A DNA stretch of 64,000 nt from Blautia luti. GTDB taxonomy: Bacteria > Bacillota > Clostridia > Lachnospirales > Lachnospiraceae. The position numbers were made by a program, and so were the translations under genes. The DNA lies in assembly GCF_013304735.1 (NCBI RefSeq), contig NZ_JAAITI010000008.1, positions 62,001 through 126,000 of the forward strand, written 5' to 3'. The notes beneath the pieces were generated by a model, which saw only the letters and a list, made by a program, of their open reading frames with translations, had not been told where the DNA came from and ran no database searches. Each line of letters opens with the position of its first letter. Position 1 is the first letter of the stretch. Positions 52,167 to 59,741 of the stretch are shown here, one piece after another.

Positions 52167-52445
52167 TTATTCGTCCCATCCATCCTGGAAGCGGATATTT
52201 ACAGAGATATTGCGGACAACATCACCTTCCTGAAGATCCAGATCGCTCTCATCGGAAACAGGAGGAAGTTTTCCCTCAAATTCCATAAGCTCTGTGTAGA
52301 TCCAGTCATATGCGGCAGCATTGGCATTTTCGATGGCGTCGTCCAGTGTGTCGCCCTGGGCCTCACAACAGGCAAGATCCGGGAAAAAAGCGTTGTATTT
52401 TTTGTCCTCTGTAGGACGGAAAACTGCGGGATATATAAATTTCAT
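52167..52445 (-). CDS. HicB-like antitoxin-type protein, apparently orphan
   Basis: This is a 92-residue protein. The HicB N-terminal fold MKFIYPAVFRPTEDKKYNAFFPDL, then CCEAQGDTLDDAIENANAAAYDWI, is typical of partial RNase H-like HicB domains. A C-terminal DNA-binding domain, normally present in HicB, is not obvious. No HicA-type toxin lies next to it in the window. It may be a solitary regulatory protein. Start ATG 52445 has AAAGGAA upstream. Confidence 0.8.
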   Translation of the reverse strand: MKFIYPAVFRPTEDKKYNAFFPDLACCEAQGDTLDDAIENANAAAYDWIYTELMEFEGKLPPVSDESDLDLQEGDVVRNISVNIRFQDGWDE

Positions 52446-52683
52446 TGGTAAGATTCCTTTCTGTATTACCACCGGAACAGTGGTGGTTTGCTCATTTAAA
52501 AGTAAGTATATACCAATTTCAGAATGAGGGCAAGGGAATACTATAATCAGAAAATTGTCGCATATAAGTAAAAATGATAGATATATAAAACTTTTTGTCC
52601 TTGTGTGAAAGACATATAGATGCTATACTGTGTTGTACAGAGTACGGAACGGCGGTTCGAAAGACCCAACGGGAGGCGCGGTT

Positions 52684-53127
52684 ATGATTTATACAGCTTT
52701 GACGAAAAAAGCTATGAAGGTGGCATACGAGGCACATCATGGACAGACAGATCGAAGCGGGACACCTTATATTTTTCATCCATTTCATGTAGCGGAGCAG
52801 ATGGATGATGAACTCAGTGTATGTACAGCACTTCTTCACGATGTGGTAGAAGATACGGCAATCACATTTGAAGATCTTACCGGAGAATTTCCGGAAGAAG
52901 TTGTGGAGGCCTTACGTTATCTTACAAGAGATAAGAGTATGAATTATTTCGACTATATCCGGAATCTCCGGAAAAATCCAATTGCAAAAAAAGTGAAGCA
53001 GGCTGATCTGCTCCACAATTCTGATGTAACACGTCTTTCTGACTGCGAAAATATATCTGCTGAACAGATATCACGTCTGCATGGAAGATATAAACGGGCA
53101 TTGGAGATTCTTCATGATGCCAGGTGA
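52684..53127 (+). CDS. HD-domain hydrolase, MESH1/SpoT-hydrolase-like
   Basis: This is a 147-residue protein. MIYTALTKKAMKVAYEAHHG is followed by RSGTPYIFHPFHVAEQM. LLHDVVEDTAITFEDL gives the HD pair. KVKQADLLHNSDVTRL is the late Asp site. This pattern is that of the (p)ppGpp hydrolase domain without the synthetase, as in small alarmone hydrolases. The substrate here is inferred. Start ATG 52684 follows GGGAGG. Confidence 0.88.
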   Translation: MIYTALTKKAMKVAYEAHHGQTDRSGTPYIFHPFHVAEQMDDELSVCTALLHDVVEDTAITFEDLTGEFPEEVVEALRYLTRDKSMNYFDYIRNLRKNPIAKKVKQADLLHNSDVTRLSDCENISAEQISRLHGRYKRALEILHDAR

Positions 53128-53228
53128 TATTATTTTCGCACAAGTCATTTATTGACCTTTATTCAGTTTTTTTCATGTGTATGATCCACACAAAATATCC
53201 GTGACTTCAGATATTATTGTGGATCTTC

Positions 53229-53312
53229 TTAGCGGAAGCTGTATGGGTATCTTGCGTAAATGTCCATGTAGCACTCCATTGCATATTTGATAAAGTCTTT
53301 GATTTTTCTCAT
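53229..53312 (-). CDS. 27-residue small protein
   Basis: A short frame beginning MRKIKDFIKYAMECYMDIYA and ending RYPYSFR, with a near-perfect GAGGAGG ribosome site six bases upstream. The peptide is basic at the start, aromatic and amphipathic, with one Cys. It is divergent from the AraC gene at 53426. A TATAAT on the minus strand lies about 50 bases upstream (near 53354). It is too short to assign a family; the strong ribosome site and coherent sequence suggest that it is real. Confidence 0.55.
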   Translation of the reverse strand: MRKIKDFIKYAMECYMDIYARYPYSFR

Positions 53313-53425
53313 TTTGTTTTCCTCCTCTTTTCTTTAACTTACAAATGCATTATAATAAACTCTCGGAAATATTACGTGCCAAAAACACAGAAAAAGTAGT
53401 CAAATCTTGCGGGAGAGAAGAATCC

Positions 53426-54247
53426 ATGTTTCCAGTATACGAAGAAAAAAAGAAGAATCTCCATATTCATCTGCGGACCTCTGCCCATGCTTCGCCTCAT
53501 CTTCATAATTCCATAGAGTTTATCTATATCACAGAGGGAACCCTGGAACTTGGGATGGGACAGGAGCTTTTTCATATGGAAGAGGGAGATTTTGCGGTGA
53601 TTTTTCCCGATGTGATCCATCATTATCAGGTATTTTCTCCCGGAGAAAACAGGGCAGTGTATCTCTGGGCGAAACCTGCGCTGACTGGTCAGTTTGCGGA
53701 TATCATTCAGAACAGCTGCCCGGAAGATCCGGTCATAAAAAAGGAGCAGGTTCACCGGGATATCGTCAATGCAGTGCAATGTCTCCGGGCCAACCGGAAA
53801 GAAGAGGGAAAAAACCTTGTGGTGGAGCAGGCTTACGTACAGATCCTTCTGGCAAGAAGTATTTCCTGCTTCCATATGATGGAAAAGAGCAGTGTGGAGA
53901 GTAACGATATCATCTATCAGACAGTATCCTATATAGCTAGACATTTCAGGGAGGAAGTGTCCCTGGATCGGATGGCCAGAGATCTTGGAGTCAGCAAGTT
54001 TACACTGTCCAGAGTTTTTTCCGGAACTTTTCACCGGAATTTTAATCAGTTTCTCAATGAACAGCGACTGAATTATGTGACGGTACATCTGGAATGCACG
54101 GATGAGAGTATTACAGACATCTGTATGAATGCAGGATTTGAAAGCCAGAGAACTTTTAACCGTGTATTCCGGGAAAGGTATCGGATGACTCCGAGAGAAT
54201 ACCGGACATTATATAAAGAAAAATACTTACGAGAGGAACCAACATGA
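53426..54247 (+). CDS. AraC-family transcriptional regulator
   Basis: This 273-residue protein has an N-terminal cupin with HLRTSAHASPHLHNSIEFIYI (His-rich, metal- or sugar-binding type). The two C-terminal HTH motifs are MARDLGVSKFTLSRVFSG and ICMNAGFESQRTFNRVFRERY, ending MTPREYRTLY. ATG 53426 has GGGAGAG upstream; the longer frame to 53345 runs into promoter-like sequence. It overlaps the DNA-glycosylase gene by four bases. Confidence 0.9.
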   Translation: MFPVYEEKKKNLHIHLRTSAHASPHLHNSIEFIYITEGTLELGMGQELFHMEEGDFAVIFPDVIHHYQVFSPGENRAVYLWAKPALTGQFADIIQNSCPEDPVIKKEQVHRDIVNAVQCLRANRKEEGKNLVVEQAYVQILLARSISCFHMMEKSSVESNDIIYQTVSYIARHFREEVSLDRMARDLGVSKFTLSRVFSGTFHRNFNQFLNEQRLNYVTVHLECTDESITDICMNAGFESQRTFNRVFRERYRMTPREYRTLYKEKYLREEPT

Positions 54248-55050
54248 TCACAGTAGAGCTGGAACATTTCAGCCTTGACAAAATATGCGATTCCGGGCAG
54301 TGTTTCCGGATGAAGAAACTTGGAGATGGACATTTTTCCATGGTTGCGGGAGATCAGTATCTGGAAATGTATCAGAAAGGCGGAGTAGTGGATTTTTACT
54401 GCTCCCAGGAGGAATTCATCTGTTACTGGGTGATGTATTTTGACCTGGATACAGACTATGAAACTTATATGAAGGCAGCAAATCCCCGGGATAAATATCT
54501 GGGTGCTGCAATCGAAGCAGGAGACGGGATCCGGATATTAAGGCAGGATCTCTGGGAAATGATCGTCACGTTTCTGATCTCCCAGCAGAATAACATCAAA
54601 CGTATCCGAAAATGTATCGAGACAATCTGCCGGAAATATGGCGAACGGAAGATTTCAGCAACAGGTGTGGAATATTATGCGTTTCCAACCGTAGCGGCAT
54701 TAAGCCGGGCGACGGAAGAAGAATTACGAGGATGCGGCCTTGGATATCGGGCAAAATATATTGCAGTAACAGCCGGAACCATTGCATCCGGCGAGATCTC
54801 TCTGGAAAAAATCTATGATATGCGTTACCCTGCGGCAAAAAAAGAACTGATGAAACTCTGTGGTGTTGGTGAAAAAGTAGCGGAATGCATCTGTCTGTTT
54901 GCACTGCATCATATGGATGCTTTTCCCATAGATACCCATATCCGCCAGGTCATGGATGTACATTATAAAAGAGGATTTCCAAACCGCAGATATAAGGGAA
55001 TGCGTGGAATTATGCAGCAGTATATTTTTTACTACGACTTGTACTCATAA
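54244..55050 (+). CDS. 8-oxoguanine DNA glycosylase-like protein (OGG1 type)
   Basis: This is a 268-residue protein. The N-terminal OGG domain includes DSGQCFRMKKLGDGHFS. The HhH-GPD domain has MIVTFLISQQNNIKRIRKCIE and LCGVGEKVAECICLFALHHMDAFPIDTHIRQ. The Lys in GVGEKVA is the likely Schiff-base residue and the Asp of PIDTH the catalytic acid. It would remove 8-oxoguanine from DNA and cut the backbone. It overlaps the AraC regulator by four bases. Confidence 0.9.
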   Translation: MITVELEHFSLDKICDSGQCFRMKKLGDGHFSMVAGDQYLEMYQKGGVVDFYCSQEEFICYWVMYFDLDTDYETYMKAANPRDKYLGAAIEAGDGIRILRQDLWEMIVTFLISQQNNIKRIRKCIETICRKYGERKISATGVEYYAFPTVAALSRATEEELRGCGLGYRAKYIAVTAGTIASGEISLEKIYDMRYPAAKKELMKLCGVGEKVAECICLFALHHMDAFPIDTHIRQVMDVHYKRGFPNRRYKGMRGIMQQYIFYYDLYS

Positions 55051-55107
55051 GCTGCGGATGCTATCATAGGTGAAAACAAAGGAAAAATTCGCGGAGGTGA
55101 GAAAGCG

Positions 55108-56310
55108 ATCAGAAAGTATTTACTGCGACTGAGACGACCACGTATAAAAAAGAAAGAAAACAGTTATTACATCCGGGGATATAAGGGGACGGAAGTAATT
55201 ATCCGTACGGATCATGAAATTCTGAAAAGGATTGCCTACAGGCGCACCTGTGTGAAACATGTCTGCATTTCCGGAAAGTATGAAACTGAAACAAAATATA
55301 TCTATACCAGAAAAGAAAACAGAAGAAGCCGCCAGATCATAATTCCCGGTGTTCCTGCCAGAAGGGATACTGTTATGCCACGTGCTGTGCGGACAGTTCT
55401 CCATGCCCTTTCTTATGGTGGAATAGAAGTAGATGCTTCCAGAAAACTGGCAGATATCAAAAAGATGGATCCTATGAGGATTTTTTACAAAACGCTGGAT
55501 GCGGAGGTTTATAATGGAGACTACAAAGTGCCGATCCGTCTGTTTTTCCCAACGGAAGAAGCCATGGAAAATGGTGCCGCCTCCGGTAAAAAACCTCCGG
55601 TGATCCTGTTTTTCCATGGTGGTGGCTGGGTGACAGAAAGTGTGGAAAATTACCAGCGGGTATGTGCCAGAATGGCGCAGTCCACCGGCCAGATCGTGGC
55701 TTCGGTAGAGTACAGGCTGGCACCGGAATATCGTTTTCCGGTGGGGCTGATGGACTGCTATGCGGCAGCGAAGGCTTTTTATACCAACTGTTTTCTTCTG
55801 AATACCGATTCGGATCGTATCACCATTATGGGAGACAGTGCCGGTGGAAATCTTGCTGCGGCCGTGTGTATGATGGCCAGAGACCGGGGAGAATTTTATC
55901 CGAAAAAACAGATTCTGATCTATCCGGCGCTGAACAACTGTTATACAGAAAAGTCGCCTTTTGAATCTGTAAAAACAAACGGGACCGGTTATCTTCTCAC
56001 AGCAGAGAAGATGGAAGATTATCTGAAGCTTTATGAGAGCTGTCCGGAAGACAGAAACAATCCGTATTTTGCGCCGATTTTGGAGAAAGATCTCCGAAAT
56101 ATGCCGGATACACTGATTCTTACCGCGGAGTTCGATCCTCTCCGTGATGAAGGAGAGGCATTTGGTGAACGCTTAAAAGCAGCAGGGAATCGTGTGGAAG
56201 TACACAGAATCGCAGGTGCCTTTCACGGGTATTTTGCACTGGGAATCAAATTTCTGCATGTGCAGGAGAGCTTTGCATATGTAAACCGTTTCCTGGAAGC
56301 AGAAGAGTAG
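55108..56310 (+). CDS. HSL-type alpha/beta hydrolase/esterase (start codon uncertain)
   Basis: The ORF is open from about 55050. From GTG 55252 it has 352 residues; about 48 more in-frame residues (RKYLLRLRRPRIKKKENSYY and on) lie upstream. They begin at an ATC (55108) seven bases after a perfect GGAGGTGA. No canonical start with a good site exists, so ATC may be the start or a mutated ATG. Motifs: FFHGGGWVTE oxyanion hole, IMGDSAGGNLAAAV nucleophile, the Asp in AEFDPLRDEG and the His in AGAFHGYF. It hydrolyses short esters. The acyltransferase-like gene follows 18 bases later. Confidence 0.85.
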   Translation: MRKYLLRLRRPRIKKKENSYYIRGYKGTEVIIRTDHEILKRIAYRRTCVKHVCISGKYETETKYIYTRKENRRSRQIIIPGVPARRDTVMPRAVRTVLHALSYGGIEVDASRKLADIKKMDPMRIFYKTLDAEVYNGDYKVPIRLFFPTEEAMENGAASGKKPPVILFFHGGGWVTESVENYQRVCARMAQSTGQIVASVEYRLAPEYRFPVGLMDCYAAAKAFYTNCFLLNTDSDRITIMGDSAGGNLAAAVCMMARDRGEFYPKKQILIYPALNNCYTEKSPFESVKTNGTGYLLTAEKMEDYLKLYESCPEDRNNPYFAPILEKDLRNMPDTLILTAEFDPLRDEGEAFGERLKAAGNRVEVHRIAGAFHGYFALGIKFLHVQESFAYVNRFLEAEE

Positions 56311-56327
56311 GAAGAAGGAAAAAAATC

Positions 56328-58139
56328 ATGAAGAACGAATATGCACAGTGGAGAAAACTGGATAATGCGGCACTGGCGTTCCCGGCGGTGACAGGAAAAA
56401 ATGACACCAGGGTATTTCGTTTTTACTGTGAACTGAAAGAAGAGATAAATGAAGAAACGTTGCAGAAAGCACTGGACCGTACCCTGGAAAAATATCCTCT
56501 TTTCCGGGCGGTTTTAAGAAAGGGACTGTTCTGGTTTTATCTGGAGAGGCGTGATATTCCGGCAATAGTAAAGAAAGAAACAGGTGCTCCCTGCAGCGGA
56601 CTTTACATTCCGGACAAAAAAACACTTCTTTTTCGGGTGAGTTACCATAAGAACCGGATCAATTTCGAGGTATTTCATGCGCTGACAGATGGAACCGGAG
56701 CCATGCATTTCCTGATGGAACTTGTAAAAGATTATCTTCAGGAGGCACATCCGGAGGAAGAACTTCCGGAGCTTTTTCTGGACGAAAATATTACCGGAAG
56801 AGATATGGAAGAGGACAGTTTTTCCCAGTATTATTCCTCAGATGCTCCAAGAAAGAGAGAGTCCAAGAAGCCGGCCTTTCAGCTGAAAGGTGAGAAACTC
56901 AGACAGGAAGATATGAGCATCACGGAAGTCTGCATTCCGGTGCGTGAAATCCACGCCCGGGCAAAAGCGGCCGGTGTGTCGATCACGGTTTTTCTTACGG
57001 CGGCTCTTATCTGGGCGATCCATGAAGAGGTACCCCAGAATCAGGCGAAAAAGCCCATTGGTCTTATGATCCCGGTAAATTTAAGGAACTATTTTCCGTC
57101 CCAGTCCATGGCGAATTTTTTCGGGTGGATCGAGATCAGCTGTTATTTTTCTGCGGAGACGACTTTTGAGGATATTCTGGAATCCGTAAAGGAGCAGTTT
57201 GCAAAAGAACTGAGTAAAGATGTGATCGAGGCGAAGCTGAATGATCTGGTAAGCCTGGAAAAGAATCCGATCCTGCGTCTGGTGCCGCTGGAGATCAAAA
57301 CGCCGTTCCTTCTTGCAGGGACAACGCTTGGCGGAAGGTCTATTACAGCAATCTATTCCAATGTGGGAATTATCCGGATGCCGGAGGAATACCGGAAATA
57401 CATTCAGAGATTCGGACTTTTTGCAAGTACGGACAGCCTGCAGCTGTGCTCCTGTTCTTTTGGGGATGAGATGGTTTTAAGTTTTTCGTCCAAGATTCCC
57501 AATGGAAATATTGAGCGGAATTTTGTGGAGAAGCTGAAAAAAGAGCAGGTGTCCTGTGAGATCCGGGAGAATGATTTTCCGGGACAGAAAGAGGAGCGGA
57601 AAGCTCCGGCGAAGCTTTTTGAGAGTTTTACGTTTCTCTGTATTGTGCTGGCTGTGGTATGTAATCTGATCGATTATCTGGTGGACGGTCATATGGGATG
57701 GGCCTGGTTTGTGACTGCCGGAGCGTTCTGTACCTGGCTGATGGTTTCGGTGGCTTATGTGAAGCGGCGTAATCTATTGAAGAATGAAATGTGGCAGCTG
57801 GTGATCGTAACGGTGGCAGGTGTGCTGTGGGATGTGTTTACCGGCTGGCGGGGCTGGTCCGTGGATTATCTGCTTCCTTTGGCAGCTCTTGCGGTGATCT
57901 GCTCTATGTGGGTGATCACAGCGGCACAGAAGCTGGAAGTTGCAGAATATATGATCTATCTTCTGGAAGCGGGAGCTTTCGGTGTGGTGATCCCATTGAT
58001 CCTTCTGGCCACCGGTGTGGTGAATGTTCTGTATCCGTCTCTGATCTGTGTCTGCGTCAGCTTCCTGATGCTTGTCTGGCTGTTTCTGTTTAAGCGGAAA
58101 GATATGGTCCGGGAGATGCAGAAGAAGTTCCGGGTGTAG
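56328..58139 (+). CDS. Condensation/acetyltransferase-fold protein with C-terminal membrane domain
   Basis: This is a 603-residue protein. Residues 1-430 have the condensation/alcohol-acetyltransferase fold: YPLFRAVLRKGLFWFY, the HxxxDG active-site motif FHALTDGTGAMHFLMEL, and GLMIPVNLRNYFPSQSMANF. Residues about 440-590 hold five or six membrane helices, with a short YVKRRNL loop, resembling DUF6320. It may acylate a lipid or secreted compound at the membrane. It lies 18 bases after the HSL-type esterase, so the two may act on the same acyl product. Confidence 0.78.
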   Translation: MKNEYAQWRKLDNAALAFPAVTGKNDTRVFRFYCELKEEINEETLQKALDRTLEKYPLFRAVLRKGLFWFYLERRDIPAIVKKETGAPCSGLYIPDKKTLLFRVSYHKNRINFEVFHALTDGTGAMHFLMELVKDYLQEAHPEEELPELFLDENITGRDMEEDSFSQYYSSDAPRKRESKKPAFQLKGEKLRQEDMSITEVCIPVREIHARAKAAGVSITVFLTAALIWAIHEEVPQNQAKKPIGLMIPVNLRNYFPSQSMANFFGWIEISCYFSAETTFEDILESVKEQFAKELSKDVIEAKLNDLVSLEKNPILRLVPLEIKTPFLLAGTTLGGRSITAIYSNVGIIRMPEEYRKYIQRFGLFASTDSLQLCSCSFGDEMVLSFSSKIPNGNIERNFVEKLKKEQVSCEIRENDFPGQKEERKAPAKLFESFTFLCIVLAVVCNLIDYLVDGHMGWAWFVTAGAFCTWLMVSVAYVKRRNLLKNEMWQLVIVTVAGVLWDVFTGWRGWSVDYLLPLAALAVICSMWVITAAQKLEVAEYMIYLLEAGAFGVVIPLILLATGVVNVLYPSLICVCVSFLMLVWLFLFKRKDMVREMQKKFRV

Positions 58140-58150
58140 AGAATAAAAAG

Positions 58151-58207
58151 AACCGTCGGTTTACAGAAGATTTTTTTGAAAATCTGTCTGCAGACCGGCG
58201 GTTTTTT
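58151..58207. terminator. Terminator after the acyltransferase-like gene
   Basis: AACCGTCGGTTTACAGA pairs imperfectly with the TCTGTCTGCAGACCGGCGGTT end, followed by TTTTTT. Confidence 0.75.
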
Positions 58208-58224
58208 ATAATGCTGTTCGGATA

Positions 58225-58758
58225 TCAGAACCCAAAGTCCTCATAATCCTCCGGTGTGAACTTATGATAGATCATATGCTCACCTTCCAGGGACAGGCAG
58301 TACCGGTAGTCGTCCGGGATTCCGTCTTCGAAATATACGAGATAATCAAATCCGGTGCCGGTTGTTTTTTCCATATGCACATGGTCGGAATAAGCATGAA
58401 AAACGTCCATCACTTCATCCAGAGTACAGCCGTGACGGGCAACAGTACTTATAAAGCGTACCAGAAATTCACTTGGTTTCCGGTTCTCGTGAACATAATC
58501 GGATGCCTGTGGCGGCAGAGTGATGCAGAAACGTTCGTTTTTGGAAGAAGCTTTTACTTTTCCAAGGCGGTCACAGGCATAATCGGAGAATTCTTCCATT
58601 GCGTGCTGCATTTCTTCTTCCGTAAGCTCAGTACCGAGAAGACGGTTCAGAGACTGCAGCGGATAATAAAAACGGGTAACTCCGCTCATATATCCGATCT
58701 TTACCTGCTGTTCCTGGATCATATCCAGGAGATTATTTTCCAGTTTTTTAAAATTCAT
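58225..58758 (-). CDS. Hypothetical protein, possibly DUF3877 type
   Basis: This is a 177-residue soluble protein. It begins MNFKKLENNLLDMIQEQQ and has GYMSGVTRFYYPLQSLNRLLG, CDRLGKVKASSKNERFCITL and a C-terminal HKFTPEDYEDFGF. I have an unconfirmed memory of this pattern in DUF3877 proteins. There is no motif for catalysis. The AAAGGACAAC site precedes the ATG. It is convergent with the acyltransferase-like gene and upstream of nth. Confidence 0.55.
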   Translation of the reverse strand: MNFKKLENNLLDMIQEQQVKIGYMSGVTRFYYPLQSLNRLLGTELTEEEMQHAMEEFSDYACDRLGKVKASSKNERFCITLPPQASDYVHENRKPSEFLVRFISTVARHGCTLDEVMDVFHAYSDHVHMEKTTGTGFDYLVYFEDGIPDDYRYCLSLEGEHMIYHKFTPEDYEDFGF

Positions 58759-58815
58759 AATGTTGTCCTTTCCGGGGTCTGAATGTCCGTTTTATTGTAC
58801 TTTACATATCGCATA

Positions 58816-59451
58816 TCAGATCCCATTTTTTTCACATATATCATTAAGACAGCAGCGGTCACAGTAAGGCTTTGTCCGTGCTGTACAGACTTCTCTTCCG
58901 TGGTTTACAAGGCGGTGGCAGAGATCGTTGCCTTCTTCCGGAGGAATGATCTTCCAGAGTGCCATTTCCACCTTTTTCGGATCTTTTGTGTCATGGACAA
59001 GACCGATGCGGTTGGAAAGACGGATGCAGTGGGTATCTGTCACAATGGCAGGCTTGCCAAATACGTCACCCATGATCAGGTTTGCGCTTTTGCGGCCCAC
59101 ACCCGGAAGTTTCAGAAGTGCGTTAAAGTCTTCTGGAACTTTGTCGTGATACTGTTCGTGGAGGATACGTATGCAGGCGCTGATGTCCCGGGCTTTGCTT
59201 TTTCCAAGGCCGCAGGGACGTACGATTGCTTCGATATCTTCCGGTTCCGCGGCTGCCAGGGCTGCCACATCCGGGTATTTTGCGTAGAGATCCTGAACCA
59301 CCACATTGACCCGGGCATCGGTACACTGGGCTGCCAGGCGGACACTTACAAGAAGTTTCCAGGCATCATCATAATCCAGAGTACAGTCTGCGTCCGGATA
59401 CTCTTTTTTTAAACGGCTGATGACTTCATAAGCCAGTTCCTGTGTTGTCAT
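58816..59451 (-). CDS. nth: Endonuclease III
   Basis: This is a 211-residue DNA glycosylase/AP lyase. The HhH motif LPGVGRKSANLIMG contains the catalytic Lys. VTDTHCIRLSNRIGL contains the catalytic Asp. The C-terminal iron-sulfur loop CTARTKPYCDRCCLNDIC has spacing C-x7-C-x2-C-x5-C, one residue longer than the usual C-x6-C. It removes oxidised pyrimidines. ATG 59451 is likely; the longer in-frame ATG 59466 lies too close to the AAAGG site. Confidence 0.94.
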   Translation of the reverse strand: MTTQELAYEVISRLKKEYPDADCTLDYDDAWKLLVSVRLAAQCTDARVNVVVQDLYAKYPDVAALAAAEPEDIEAIVRPCGLGKSKARDISACIRILHEQYHDKVPEDFNALLKLPGVGRKSANLIMGDVFGKPAIVTDTHCIRLSNRIGLVHDTKDPKKVEMALWKIIPPEEGNDLCHRLVNHGREVCTARTKPYCDRCCLNDICEKNGI

Positions 59452-59510
59452 TTGTATATAAACCATCCTTTCGATTTCGATGTATTGAGATTTTTACTGT
59501 TGCCCTGATG

Positions 59511-59541
59511 CAGCGAATGCAGATCGCCAATATCCGCTTGA
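59511..59541. repeat. Dispersed hairpin repeat, diverged copy
   Basis: GCAGCGAATGCAGATCGCC followed by AATATCCGCTTGAT, matching the family at most positions. The rest of the gap to 59741 shows a G-run (GGGGGTATG) and a partial CATA...TATG inverted repeat, but no clear promoter. Confidence 0.65.
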
Positions 59542-59741
59542 TTTTCAGGGATCATTACTGAATTACTACAGGTAGGATGATACCACAGCATCTGGAGAAT
59601 TACAACGGCAATCCCCCCCAGGGGCTTGTTAAAACCCTGACAATTTGGTACATTAAACATAACCTATGGGGGTATGAAAAAGTTAGGAAAACCTTACCAG
59701 ATCAGGCCCTCACGTAAATAAAAAAGCGCGGAGGAATCAAC

